A DNA stretch of 64,000 nt. Origin: Treponema sp. (lineage in GTDB: Bacteria > Spirochaetota > Spirochaetia > Treponematales > Treponemataceae). The DNA lies in the NCBI GenBank assembly GCA_017645785.1, contig JAGCNW010000041.1, positions 62,001 through 126,000 on the forward strand. The letters run 5' to 3'. Below are positions 31,337 to 40,412 of this stretch, piece by piece. The first letter of the stretch is position 1, and every line of letters starts with the position of its first letter. Position numbers and translations under genes: made by a program. The notes under the pieces were generated by a model that was not told where the DNA came from, searched no databases, and worked only from the letters and a program-made list of their open reading frames with translations.

Positions 31337-31670
31337 TTGTCTTTTCTTCTTCAAAAAAACTGATTCTGGCAAATGGTTTGCCTTTTTTCTTAATAAATAC
31401 ATAAGGCTTTTCTTTTGACAATTTTGTCAAAGTCTCGGCATTAATTTCTGAAATATCTTTTGTTTCGGAAAGCAAATCAGTCATAAATTGTTCAATTACG
31501 CGGCTAACAGTGCAATTATGTTCATTCGCTGTTTTCCTAAGAAAGTCATAAACTTCATCCGGAAACTGCATCAACTCAAGCGAAAAATGCGGCAAAGGCG
31601 CCAGCTCAATTGTTTTAAATTTCTCAAACAATTCATCGGGCACTTGATTTTGTTTTTCCTTTTCTTGCAT
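31329..31670 (-). CDS. Ribbon-helix-helix-like protein (paralogue of 29214-29684)
   Basis: 113 residues. PLPHFSLELMQFPDEVYDFL, RKTANEHNCTVSRVIEQFMT then DISEINAETLTKLSKEKPYV and KGKPFARISF run parallel to the gene at 29214 over about 80 residues. The fold would be ribbon-helix-helix plus the same C-terminal extension ending in KPFAR. Start ATG 31670 is chosen for its AAGGAG; the frame is open to 31700. Its 3' end overlaps the HTH gene at 30863-31336, tail to tail. Confidence 0.65.
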   Translation of the reverse strand: MQEKEKQNQVPDELFEKFKTIELAPLPHFSLELMQFPDEVYDFLRKTANEHNCTVSRVIEQFMTDLLSETKDISEINAETLTKLSKEKPYVFIKKKGKPFARISFFEEEKTTK

Positions 31671-31739
31671 GACAAACTCCTTGGCGCTCTCAAAAAACAC
31701 TCAAATGAGCTTTTCGAGATCCTCTAAAATAATACACCA

Positions 31740-32177
31740 ATGGAGGAATTCTGTGGTCGCTTTAAAAACGACAAATTTTTTGCAAAGGAAACAAAATTGA
31801 ACGACAGGGCTCAAAAAGTCTTTTACATTTGCAAAAACTATGATAAACTTTTGGACACAAGGCAAAAGGCCTTCTTGCGCATGGTCACGCAGAACTCCAG
31901 CAGCGACGACTTTACCCAGCGCGTGGGAGGCCTTGTCGAGAACGCCAAGCGCAACACGCAATGGAGGCAGCAGTTTATGGAATGGGACAGAGAGATGGCC
32001 TGCATGCGGGCCAAAGGCCGCGAGGAAGGACGCGAAGAGGGCGCGCGGCAAAACGCCCTGGAGACCGCGGAAAACCTTCTAAAAGAAGGCGACGCTCCTG
32101 AAAAAGTCGCGCGTTGCACCGGCCTCCCCTTAGAGCAAGTTCAGGACTTGATGGCAAAAGTCACCGCCCCCGCATGA
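31740..32177 (+). CDS. Rpn-type (PDDEXK) transposase/nuclease C-terminal fragment
   Basis: 145 residues. The C-terminal part (REEGREEGARQNALETAENL, then LLKEGDAPEKVARCTGLPLE) is the charged repeat tail of Rpn family (recombination-promoting nuclease, PDDEXK_2) proteins. The catalytic N-terminal nuclease domain is absent; the frame begins at ATG 31740 inside a region with no upstream similarity. It is probably a truncated gene, but it has retained a clean reading frame and overlaps the next gene's start by four bases (ATGA). Confidence 0.6.
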   Translation: MEEFCGRFKNDKFFAKETKLNDRAQKVFYICKNYDKLLDTRQKAFLRMVTQNSSSDDFTQRVGGLVENAKRNTQWRQQFMEWDREMACMRAKGREEGREEGARQNALETAENLLKEGDAPEKVARCTGLPLEQVQDLMAKVTAPA

Positions 32178-32752
32178 CGCAAAAAACAACTGTCCAACAC
32201 ACAATCGCGCCGGTGTGGAATTCGCAAAGCCACGTTCTTATTCTTGGAACAATGCCGTCGCCGGCAAGCCGCGGCGCGGGATTCTTTTACATGCATCCGC
32301 AAAACAGATTCTGGCGCGCTCTTCCCGCAGTCTTTGGGGAACGGCTTGAATACAATAACGCGGGAAAGCGCGGCGCGGACGACCAAGCCGCAAATCTTAC
32401 GGCCGCAATCGACGAACGAAAAAACTTTTTGCTGCGGCGCAAAATCGCGCTGTGGGATGTTCTCTTAAAATGCGAAATCCGCGGAGCGGCGGACGCAAGC
32501 ATACAAAACGCCGTTCCAAACGACTTTACCCAAATTTTTGAACAAAGCCAAATCCGCCGCGTTTATTGCGCCGGAAAAAGCGCCTTTAACCTTTGGCAAA
32601 AGCATTGCGCCGCCGCCTACGAAAAGCGCTTTAACCTTGAATGCGCCTGCCTGCCAAGCACAAGCCCGGCAAACGCCGCTTGGTCTTTGGAACGCCTTAT
32701 AGAAGCCTATTCAGTTTTAAGACAAGGCGCTAGTCCGCGCCAGCCGCTCTAG
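32174..32752 (+). CDS. Uracil-DNA-glycosylase superfamily protein (deoxyinosine glycosylase-like)
   Basis: 192 residues. The UDG-superfamily motifs are LILGTMPSPASRGAGFFYMH with PQNRFWRALPAVFG (motif 1 region, the GxxP.. loop) and the late LPSTSPANAAWSLERLIEAY (motif 2). The layout matches DNA-deoxyinosine glycosylases that remove hypoxanthine or uracil. ATG 32174 overlaps the TGA of the preceding Rpn fragment by ATGA, so translation is coupled. Its 3' end overlaps tcdA, which is convergent. Confidence 0.85.
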   Translation: MTQKTTVQHTIAPVWNSQSHVLILGTMPSPASRGAGFFYMHPQNRFWRALPAVFGERLEYNNAGKRGADDQAANLTAAIDERKNFLLRRKIALWDVLLKCEIRGAADASIQNAVPNDFTQIFEQSQIRRVYCAGKSAFNLWQKHCAAAYEKRFNLECACLPSTSPANAAWSLERLIEAYSVLRQGASPRQPL

Positions 32753-33518
32753 CCCTAGCCGCGGCTTCTTTGGTCAAGTCCATTACAATCTCGCTTGCGA
32801 TGATTAAGCCCGCGACGGATGGAACAAAGGCCGTACTTCCCGGAATGTCCCGTCGCTCCGTGCATTTATGCTGCGCTCCGGGCGGGCAAATGCAATGCTT
32901 TCGGCAGCTGATTGCCATGTCATTTATCGGCCGCAAAACTTTTTCGGTGGAATAAACGACCTTGATGCCCTTAATCTTTCGCTTTTTGCATTCCTGGCGC
33001 ATAACGCGGGCAAGGGGGCAAACCGAAGTTTGCGAAATGTCGGCCACCTTAAACTGCGTCGGGTCCAGCTTGTTCCCCGCGCCCATGCTGCAAATGATTT
33101 TTGTTCCCGCTTCCTTGGCCTGCAAAATCAAATTGATTTTTGCCGTCACTGTGTCCACCGCGTCAACGACGTAATCATATTTTGTAAAGTCAAACTGGCC
33201 GCGCGTTTCTGGAAGGTAAAAGCATTTGTGAACGTTGACCTCCGCGTCGGGGTTGATGTCAAGGATTCGCTCCTTCATCACGTCGACTTTGTATTTTCCT
33301 ACGCTGGAACGGGTCGCGATGATTTGCCGGTTCAAGTTTGTCAGGCACACTTTGTCGTCGTCCACAAGGTCAATATGCTGAACGCCGGAACGAACCAGCG
33401 CCTCCACCGTGTAGCCTCCAACGCCGCCAATTCCAAAGACCGCGACTCTCGCCCTCCCCAAAATTTCCATCGCCTCTTTTCCCAAAAGCAACTCTGTCCT
33501 AGAAAACTGATTTAACAT
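32730..33518 (-). CDS. tcdA: tRNA threonylcarbamoyladenosine dehydratase
   Basis: 262 residues. It is a ThiF/E1-like ATP-dependent enzyme that cyclises t6A to ct6A at position 37 of tRNA. Visible are the nucleotide loop AVFGIGGVGGYTVEAL, the conserved arginine in LTNLNRQIIATRSSVG, and the TcdA/CsdL-specific CRKHCICPPGAQHKCTERRD cysteine cluster. The start has GAGGA before ATG 33518. It is nine bases downstream of the MMPL gene and probably ends that operon. Confidence 0.92.
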   Translation of the reverse strand: MLNQFSRTELLLGKEAMEILGRARVAVFGIGGVGGYTVEALVRSGVQHIDLVDDDKVCLTNLNRQIIATRSSVGKYKVDVMKERILDINPDAEVNVHKCFYLPETRGQFDFTKYDYVVDAVDTVTAKINLILQAKEAGTKIICSMGAGNKLDPTQFKVADISQTSVCPLARVMRQECKKRKIKGIKVVYSTEKVLRPINDMAISCRKHCICPPGAQHKCTERRDIPGSTAFVPSVAGLIIASEIVMDLTKEAAARARAAGAD

Positions 33519-33527
33519 TTTTATTCC

Positions 33528-35957
33528 TCACCTTAAAATACGAGCGGCCGCCCACGCAGCGACAAGGCCAAAGAAGACCACCGTTCCAAAAATGTGGACC
33601 GGCATAAAGGAGCTTAGCGCGATGGCGCCAAAACTGAGCGCGGTGGTGGCGAACGAAAGCAAGACCGCAAGCGAGTTGACCGCGTCGCCGCCGCTTTCCA
33701 CCGTGTAAATTATGTAGTCCAGGCCCAAGCCAAAAACCAAGATGATTCCCGTGACGGCAAAAAAGCCCAAAGGGATTTTAAATGCCGCGATGACGGCGGC
33801 CTCGCACAATAAGACCAGCAGGGGAACGGCGGCGACTTTTGCAAGCGCCCGCGGCTTGTAAAAAAACGCAAGAGCAAAAATCAAAACGACAAAGGCCGCG
33901 GCCAAAAGAACAAGCATGATTTTTGTAAGCCGGTTCAACTCAAAGGCGATGTCGCCCACCTTGTCCACAAAGCAAACCGCCTGTGCGTCCGCCGTGCCAT
34001 TCGCGCCTAGCTCTCCAGCGCCAAAACGCGCGGCAAGGCTTTTCAAATTTTCCGCGTCGCCGCCGGAAACAAAAACCGCGCTAAAATATTCCTGGCCGAT
34101 TTTTCCAAGCCACAAAGTTTCAAGCGCGTCCTTTAAATATGGCGGAACGCCTTCCATGCCAGAATCGTCCGGCGCGTCAAGCAAGGCGCGCGCCTCCAAA
34201 AAGTCCGGCGCAAAGTCCCGCGCCTCGCTTCCAAAAATTTCCTGCAAGTCAGGCGCGGCCTCCATCAATTTTTGGCTGGCCTCAAGCGACGCGCTTTTGC
34301 TTTTTTTGGAAGGAACGAATTGGCTTGCCGCCGAAAAAGAGTCGAGCCTTCCCGCAGCGACTTCTTCTTGCAAAGCTGAGCAAAAGGCTTCTTCGGTTTG
34401 CAAGAGAGCGTCGGCGCTATTGGCGCGGACGATAAAATAGCGGGCGCCGCTTTTTCTGTTCATCACGCTGGCCGAAAGTTTTTCGTCCTCAAAAAGCTTT
34501 CCGCTCATCGTGTAAAATTTTCTAAGGTCGTTGTCCAAGCGCAAGTTTTGCCTAAAGAAAATCGCAAGCGCAAGGCAGCTTCCGGCAGCGGCAAAAAGCA
34601 AAATCTTTTTTAAATGTCGCGGGAGCGCGAATCTAGCGCCATTCAGCATAGCCGACGAAAGTTTTTTTTGCGGAACGGAAAGAGCCGGATAAAAAAGAAC
34701 CGTCGTGGCGAATGCACTTAAAATTCCCGCAAAGCAAAAAACCGATATTTGCTTTAGCAGGGCGAACGGAGCCAAGAGCATGATCAAATAGCAAACTTCC
34801 GTCGAAGCGAACGAAAGAGCCAAGCCCTTGAAAATCTTTTTCATCGCCTGCGCTCCCAAAAGCGCTTCCTGACTAAAATACGCGCGCGTCCAAAAGTGCA
34901 GGCTGTAATCCAGGCATGTTCCAATCAAAGTCGTTCCAAAAACAAAAGTCAAAATGTGAATCTGTCCAAATACCAAAAGCTCCGTTCCCAAGCCAAACGC
35001 CGCGCTCAACGTTATCGCCCCGACAGAAAAGAGCAACGGCCGCGCGCTCCTAAAGACAAGCAGCAAAAGAACGACCACCGCCAGCATGCTAAGAGCGCTG
35101 ATGACGGCAACCTGCCTTTGCGCGCTTGTGGCGCTCTTGTGGCTGTGGAAGGGCGAGCCGGAAAACACGAACGAAACTTTTTCCTGCCCAAAATTGTTTG
35201 ACGCGGCGACGCGGTTGGCGCAATCGTAAATCGTTTGGACGCCGTTTTTTTTGCTCGTCACCGAAGCGCCCTTTTGCGTCAACGCGCCGCGAACCATCAC
35301 GTAATGCTCGCCATTGTATTCCGCCGCCAAAACTCCGTCGCGCAAGGCAAGGGACGTTCCGGTGTTGGAAAGGCGCTCGATTAAATTTTGCAATTCCAAG
35401 TCGGCCAAAAAGAAGGGATCGCCGTCAACAAATTCCAAAGGAGTAAGCGAAAAGGCGCCAAATGCTTTTTGCAAGGCCAGCTCCTTAAGCTCGTCAACGC
35501 CGCCGCCTTGGTTAATTTTTTGAACCGTCTCCTTGTCCAAAAGCAAAAAACGGTTTTTGTACTGCCATTCAAAAATTTGGTCCAGCGACAAGGAGGAAGC
35601 CTCAAAAGAAAGGCTCTCAAAAATTTTGTTCTTGGGATCCGCGGCGGCGGCCTCTTTGTCGGCCTTTAATAGTTCCTCCGCAAAAAGAGAGGCGGCCTTC
35701 TTGGCGCCTTCAAAAGATTTGCAGCGCGCAAGGACAAAAAACTGCCTCGCGCTTTTTTGCGTCAGCGCGTCGTCCGCCCTCGCCGCCGCCTTGGCCTCCG
35801 ACGACTGCGGCAAAATGTCAAAGAGATTCGTGTTTACAAAAATCTTTCTGCCCGCTGCAAAGCAAAGGGCCAGCGCTAAAAACACGGCGGCGTGCAAAGC
35901 CAGCCATGCAAGCGGGGCGGGATTTTTTTTAAGGCAAGAAAAAAAGTTTGCTTTCAT
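33528..35957 (-). CDS. MMPL/RND-superfamily transporter
   Basis: About 809 residues with two RND repeats. The first has a large loop at about residues 35-250 and helices around ALSMLAVVVLLLLVFRSARP. The second has VLLAAAFVVLIFALAFFYKP and VTGIILVFGLGLDYIIYTVE near the C-terminus; the GLDYIIY helix in each half is the MMPL proton-relay motif. Such proteins export lipids or hydrophobic glycoconjugates. ATG 35957 is taken as start; a GTG at 35969 is four codons earlier. The preceding hydrolase stop overlaps this region. Confidence 0.82.
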   Translation of the reverse strand: MKANFFSCLKKNPAPLAWLALHAAVFLALALCFAAGRKIFVNTNLFDILPQSSEAKAAARADDALTQKSARQFFVLARCKSFEGAKKAASLFAEELLKADKEAAAADPKNKIFESLSFEASSLSLDQIFEWQYKNRFLLLDKETVQKINQGGGVDELKELALQKAFGAFSLTPLEFVDGDPFFLADLELQNLIERLSNTGTSLALRDGVLAAEYNGEHYVMVRGALTQKGASVTSKKNGVQTIYDCANRVAASNNFGQEKVSFVFSGSPFHSHKSATSAQRQVAVISALSMLAVVVLLLLVFRSARPLLFSVGAITLSAAFGLGTELLVFGQIHILTFVFGTTLIGTCLDYSLHFWTRAYFSQEALLGAQAMKKIFKGLALSFASTEVCYLIMLLAPFALLKQISVFCFAGILSAFATTVLFYPALSVPQKKLSSAMLNGARFALPRHLKKILLFAAAGSCLALAIFFRQNLRLDNDLRKFYTMSGKLFEDEKLSASVMNRKSGARYFIVRANSADALLQTEEAFCSALQEEVAAGRLDSFSAASQFVPSKKSKSASLEASQKLMEAAPDLQEIFGSEARDFAPDFLEARALLDAPDDSGMEGVPPYLKDALETLWLGKIGQEYFSAVFVSGGDAENLKSLAARFGAGELGANGTADAQAVCFVDKVGDIAFELNRLTKIMLVLLAAAFVVLIFALAFFYKPRALAKVAAVPLLVLLCEAAVIAAFKIPLGFFAVTGIILVFGLGLDYIIYTVESGGDAVNSLAVLLSFATTALSFGAIALSSFMPVHIFGTVVFFGLVAAWAAARILR

Positions 35958-35958
35958 T

Positions 35959-36474
35959 TTACGATTCACAATTTATTTGACAAAGCTTCATGGCGGCTAG
36001 CGCGTTCTTATGGCTTTCTGGAGTCACGCAGGCGCAACAGCTTGCGTCAACCGAAATCTTCACTTCCGGCAGCTTGGCTTTAAGAATGAACGCATTGCTT
36101 ATGACGCAGATTCCAGTGCAAAGGCCGACAAGCTCGATTTCTTCCAATCCGTCCAGGCTTGCGGCATAGTCAGCGAGTTCCATTGAGCCAAACGAAGGCT
36201 TGTTAAAAATGCGGCTGTTCCCTACTTCCAGCTTGCTAGAAATCTGCCAGCCGTCAGTTCCTTCAACGCAGTGCGGAACCGGAAGATATTTTCCTTCTTG
36301 AGTTTCAAGGTAGTTTTTTTGGTGCGTGTCGCGAGTGAACACAACAATCTCGCCAGCGGCCCGTGCCTCTTCAATTTTTTTCGCGACATTCGGAACAATC
36401 GCCACAGCCTCTTTTGTTCCAAGCGAACCGTCAATAAAATCATTTTGCATGTCAATTACGATTAATAGTTTCAT
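35959..36474 (-). CDS. Isochorismatase-family cysteine hydrolase
   Basis: 171 residues. It has the complete fold: catalytic Asp in LLIVIDMQNDFIDGSLGTKE, a lysine-bearing segment around NKPSFGSMEL, and the cysteine nucleophile in EIELVGLCTGICVISNAFIL. The length matches nicotinamidases and related amidases. The substrate is not certain; nicotinamide is one candidate. It is the first gene of an operon with the MMPL transporter and tcdA. Confidence 0.88.
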   Translation of the reverse strand: MKLLIVIDMQNDFIDGSLGTKEAVAIVPNVAKKIEEARAAGEIVVFTRDTHQKNYLETQEGKYLPVPHCVEGTDGWQISSKLEVGNSRIFNKPSFGSMELADYAASLDGLEEIELVGLCTGICVISNAFILKAKLPEVKISVDASCCACVTPESHKNALAAMKLCQINCES

Positions 36475-36627
36475 GGTTTGCGCGCCCTTATTTTAGTTGA
36501 GGATTATACCAGAATCATTTTTCCTTAACTGGCATAATATATCACATTTTGACAAATTTCTATAGTGTTTTTTCTCTGTCGCGGATGCGATGAGGAAAGG
36601 AATTAAGTTTGGAAGTTATTTCCACGT

Positions 36628-37659
36628 CTATCTATCTTCAGTGACAGCCTTGCTGTCTTCCAAGAATCTGTCAAAGTCACTTTTGTAATTTGAATCTTGA
36701 ATCACACGGTATTTTTCAAACTCGCTTTCTGCAAAGGCTTTCGCGATTTCACGCGTAACCTTGCCTTTGTCCTGCAAGATTTCAGCATCGTTGAATTTTA
36801 AAAACGCGTCAAGTTTTTCTGCCCAGTCAGCCATTGTCATGGGAATGTGGTGGCGTGCCTGACGATTGGCGTAGTCTAAATACATTTCCACAATCTCATT
36901 AAACTCTTCAAGTTCTTCTTTTTGAAGATAATTTTTGGCAATAGAAACATCCGCTTTTACAATCTTGCCGGTCGGAGCGGTCTTCCAACTGGTAAGCCCC
37001 ATATTCGGCTTTGCATGATTTGCCCTGTCAACAATCACCTCTGCGGCAGTCTGTCCATGAACCGCATAATGCATTTTATTTTGAACTGTTGCAAAAAAAT
37101 CTTTGGTAATCTTGCTTTCCGACGAATAATCATAAGCCGTGGCATAGATGTCAGTTATCTTTTGGTAGAACTTACGCTCGCTAGCTCGAATTTCTTGAAT
37201 TTCAGAAACAAGATGGTCAAAATAAGCCTCGTCAAAAATCTGGCCATTCTCAAGCCGCTGCTTGTCAAGAACATAGCCTTGTTTTGCGAATGTTTCCAAT
37301 ACACGGGTCGCCCACTGGCGGAACTCAACAGCAGCCTGGGAGTTTACTTTGTATCCAACGGCAATAACGGCCTTTAATCCATAAAATTTATAATTGTAAG
37401 TTTTTCCATTGTCGGCAACTTGTGCAAAATTTGCACAAGTTGAACTTTCAAGTATTTCGCCGTCATCAAAAACAGATTTAAGATGCTTTGTTATAACGCT
37501 TCGTTCCACGCCAAACAATTTTGCAATAGAAGCCTGCGTGAGCCAGACATCATTGTCCTGAACACGAACTTCAATGCTTTCTTCTCCAGATTGTCGTGTA
37601 AAAGTGAGAAAATCTATTGTACTGTTGCGGATTTGAAGTGTCTTTGAATTTTGATTCAT
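36628..37659 (-). CDS. RhuM-family protein
   Basis: 343 residues. The RhuM (virulence protein) family is recognised from the N-terminal DNA-binding part SIEVRVQDNDVWLTQASIAK, then LFGVERSVITKHLKSVFDDG, the YNLDVII-like segment FYGLKAVIAVGYKVNSQAAV, and the C-terminal MTMADWAEKLDAFLKFNDAE. These proteins occur in mobile and defence loci, often next to restriction systems; no enzymatic role is established. It is the most downstream gene of the minus-strand block. AGAGGA precedes ATG 37659. Confidence 0.88.
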   Translation of the reverse strand: MNQNSKTLQIRNSTIDFLTFTRQSGEESIEVRVQDNDVWLTQASIAKLFGVERSVITKHLKSVFDDGEILESSTCANFAQVADNGKTYNYKFYGLKAVIAVGYKVNSQAAVEFRQWATRVLETFAKQGYVLDKQRLENGQIFDEAYFDHLVSEIQEIRASERKFYQKITDIYATAYDYSSESKITKDFFATVQNKMHYAVHGQTAAEVIVDRANHAKPNMGLTSWKTAPTGKIVKADVSIAKNYLQKEELEEFNEIVEMYLDYANRQARHHIPMTMADWAEKLDAFLKFNDAEILQDKGKVTREIAKAFAESEFEKYRVIQDSNYKSDFDRFLEDSKAVTEDR

Positions 37660-37676
37660 TGTATCCTCTCTTAAAT

Positions 37677-38360
37677 TTACTTATATGCTGGAAAAATATT
37701 GCGGTCAGTTATTTTCATGCAAGAAGATTTAGATGGATTATAAACAGAATTAAATTCATTTAAATTTCCAGTTTCAAATACATACAAAACTTGTATCACT
37801 TCTCTATCATTTCTAGTAAAAAAATTCCTTGTTGTATAAAATCGCGCGTGAAATGTATAAAGCGTGTCCGATTCAAAGCGAAACCTTTCTGGCACTTTAT
37901 CCATATAAGTGAAGTTTGAATCATTGTATACAAATCCAATATATTTTACACAACTAGAATTAGGCTCAAGATTGAAAGAAGAATAAAATTTCTTTTTAGC
38001 GCATTCTTCTTGCGAATAATATACTTCATCATATATATATGTTGGTTTCATTGGAATCAAATTTCCTTTATACTCCAATGTACACTCAATTCCATTTATC
38101 GAACGAATATAATTCCCATAATTCGTCATTACAACAGGAATTATAATCTCATCATAATTTTTATTTTTTTTTACCGTGTATATTTGCGCAGGATCTTCAA
38201 TTACAAGTCGAGTTCTTAATAAAGGCAAAATAAAAGAAACAAGCGAAACAATTAAAGCCACAACCGAAATAATTATACCAATTACCCCAAGTATAAAAGA
38301 TTTTTTTCTATCTGTATCTGAAGTTTCTTGCTCTGTTTTTTTCTTCAAGATATTTTTCAT
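37677..38360 (-). CDS. Membrane-anchored protein of unknown function
   Basis: 227 residues. Residues of about 1-20 are charged, then one strong membrane helix (FILGVIGIIISVVALIVSLV) is followed by a large beta-rich outer or cytoplasmic domain (VVMTNYGNYIRSINGIECTL, SSCVKYIGFVYNDSNFTY). No family is recognised. Start ATG 38360 overlaps the TGA of the Fic stub upstream (ATGA), so its translation is coupled to that stub; the longer frame to 38414 has a weaker case. It sits between RhuM and DUF262 genes and may be a sensor of the defence island. Confidence 0.6.
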   Translation of the reverse strand: MKNILKKKTEQETSDTDRKKSFILGVIGIIISVVALIVSLVSFILPLLRTRLVIEDPAQIYTVKKNKNYDEIIIPVVMTNYGNYIRSINGIECTLEYKGNLIPMKPTYIYDEVYYSQEECAKKKFYSSFNLEPNSSCVKYIGFVYNDSNFTYMDKVPERFRFESDTLYTFHARFYTTRNFFTRNDREVIQVLYVFETGNLNEFNSVYNPSKSSCMKITDRNIFPAYK

Positions 38361-38482
38361 TTGGTTGTCTCCCGAAATTCCAAGCTTATTTGCATATTCC
38401 CATTTTTCCGCCACTCCGGCTCTGCCTGGAGGATATATGAGTCAAAGTCAATTTCAAATGGATTAGTTTTATCTTGTAACAT
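38357..38482 (-). pseudogene. N-terminal stub of a Fic-family gene
   Basis: A 41-codon frame behind GGGGGAG. It reads NPFEIDFDSYILQAEPEWRK and ends in LEFRETTK. The start matches the N-terminus of the intact Fic protein at 52560-53636 (NPYEIDFEEYIRHTDASKKE), and no Fic catalytic domain follows. Its stop overlaps the next gene's ATG, so ribosomes reading the stub would flow into the membrane protein. Confidence 0.7.
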
Positions 38483-38493
38483 TACTCCCCCAC

Positions 38494-40302
38494 CTATAAC
38501 TTCTCATAATAATTTCTAATCTTAGCCGCCATCAACTTGCGTCTCTGAACTAAGAAAGTCTCATAATCCTTAAATGTCCAGTCTTTAATCTTTAAAGGAA
38601 CACAGTTGTCTGCTAAATTCTTTTTGATAGCATCTTCTGATTTGAGATTGCCTATGTGAAATTCACCGATTTTGCATTGATCAAAGACTTTTGTAAAATA
38701 TTTGCTTGGTTCGTCTTTGCCTACTGCGATGTTTGTTGGTGTATCAAGATAGGTAAAGTTTGCAACCTGATTATATTTTGCTTTGTCGTTGATTCCGTTA
38801 TCAATCAAATATTGTTTTGGGAAAATATGATGTACATCACCCATTGTTGTTATAAGATTTGAAAACTTTGAACCTTCGTTGAACAATGAGTCACTTCCTT
38901 CCCTGCAGGAAGCCGCCCAGAATACACAAAGATATGGACTGTTTACAGAAGATGTCTCAAGGTCCTGTACAAGTTCAACGTTCCAGAAAGTATCAGACAA
39001 AGTTTTTTCTACTTCCTCAAGCCAAGGCAAGAATCCTTTTTCTTTGATTCGGCGCAAATCTAAATCCATTGCAGATTCTGGAGATGAAATATAACGGCCT
39101 GTCAAAGTGCTCATTACATACCATCGTTGAACATAATTTTTGACTTTTGTTTTATCGATTGAAGAATCTTTCAACAGGCGTAAATAAAGAGTATAGGCAA
39201 AATCCAGTGTGATATCTGATGTAATAAGTTTCTTAGAAATAAAACCGGCATCTTTAATTGCAAGAACAAACTGTTTGAAGTTGTATTCGTTCATGTAATC
39301 AAGAACACCGTTAGAAAGATTTTTGAATGTTTCTTCTGCAATTGATTCTTTAAAATCTTTTGTTTCAAAATCACGACCTTGTAAAAGGCTTACCAAATCT
39401 TTCATTTTTCCGCGAGGATACTGAGACATAAATGCGACACGAAGCATATCGCTGTAATCAGGATCATAAATGTCATCATTATCATCTTTTAGCCATTTTA
39501 ATTTTGGAGCATAATCAGTTTTTGCAAATTCTTCATCCTTAGTCATTTCTGGATACCATTTTGAATCCACTGCAAGATGAGAGAAATAGTCGATTGCTTT
39601 ACGAAGCATATTTCCGCCGTAAGTTTCATTTGCAGCAATACGACTCATTGCAAAGTCAGCCTGATTAAGTTTTGTTCCCTGGCTGTTAATGCGAATAAAG
39701 ATTTCTGTTACTTCATCAATACTCAGTTCTTTATCGAAAAGTTCAATTACACCAAGTTTACGATTTTTAATATCGATAAGTTTTGAAAGTTTCTCATCAA
39801 ATTCATCTTCATCCATATCAGGATTTGCATCACAATAAGCTTTCAAAAATCGATGCAAACGGAAATCTGTTTTAAAGATTTCTGAAATATCTGGTATCCA
39901 ACGCTTATCTTTTGCGATAGCATTGTCCTTTACAGCAAAACACTCTTCGTCATCTTTTGCAAATGGATTATAAGCAATGGCAATTTGTTTTTTTATAAAA
40001 TCCGCATCCCATACTTCTTCTCCAATAAGAGCTGTCATCATCGCTGTAATTCGCTGTTGACCATCAATCATAATCTTGTTTCCACCCTGAACTTTTCCGT
40101 TTTTCAGTTTAAGATCTGGACTTTTTGAAACAATAATATATCCGGTTGGATATCCTTTATAAAGAGAATCCACAAGGTCTCTAACCTGTCTTCCTTTCCA
40201 CACAAATGGACGCTGAATCTCAGGGATTGCAATCTCGTTTGATTTGATAAAGTTTAAGATTTGTTCAACTGTATAGTCATGTACGCTGTATTTTTCGGAC
40301 AT
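38494..40302 (-). CDS. DUF262 (GmrSD-type) protein with HNH-like C-terminus
   Basis: 602 residues. The N-terminal DUF262/ParB-like domain shows EIQRPFVWKGRQVRDLVDSL, MIDGQQRITAMMTALIGEEV (DGQQR) and FIRINSQGTKLNQADFAMSR. The C-terminal DUF1524/HNH-like part has GDVHHIFPKQYLIDNGINDK and ANFTYLDTPTNIAVG, so the HIFPK motif and the later asparagine are in place. GmrSD-type proteins are NTP-dependent type IV nucleases against modified phage DNA. It lies downstream of the Septu-like pair and is likely part of the same island. Confidence 0.88.
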   Translation of the reverse strand: MSEKYSVHDYTVEQILNFIKSNEIAIPEIQRPFVWKGRQVRDLVDSLYKGYPTGYIIVSKSPDLKLKNGKVQGGNKIMIDGQQRITAMMTALIGEEVWDADFIKKQIAIAYNPFAKDDEECFAVKDNAIAKDKRWIPDISEIFKTDFRLHRFLKAYCDANPDMDEDEFDEKLSKLIDIKNRKLGVIELFDKELSIDEVTEIFIRINSQGTKLNQADFAMSRIAANETYGGNMLRKAIDYFSHLAVDSKWYPEMTKDEEFAKTDYAPKLKWLKDDNDDIYDPDYSDMLRVAFMSQYPRGKMKDLVSLLQGRDFETKDFKESIAEETFKNLSNGVLDYMNEYNFKQFVLAIKDAGFISKKLITSDITLDFAYTLYLRLLKDSSIDKTKVKNYVQRWYVMSTLTGRYISSPESAMDLDLRRIKEKGFLPWLEEVEKTLSDTFWNVELVQDLETSSVNSPYLCVFWAASCREGSDSLFNEGSKFSNLITTMGDVHHIFPKQYLIDNGINDKAKYNQVANFTYLDTPTNIAVGKDEPSKYFTKVFDQCKIGEFHIGNLKSEDAIKKNLADNCVPLKIKDWTFKDYETFLVQRRKLMAAKIRNYYEKL

Positions 40303-40412
40303 AAGATCACCATTAAACTCTTAATTATAGATCGATAATACTATTATTGTATTCTCCAAATACCTTTCGCCTCATTTGCCATTTTCTTTTGTTTATACCT
40401 AAATATCTTTAT

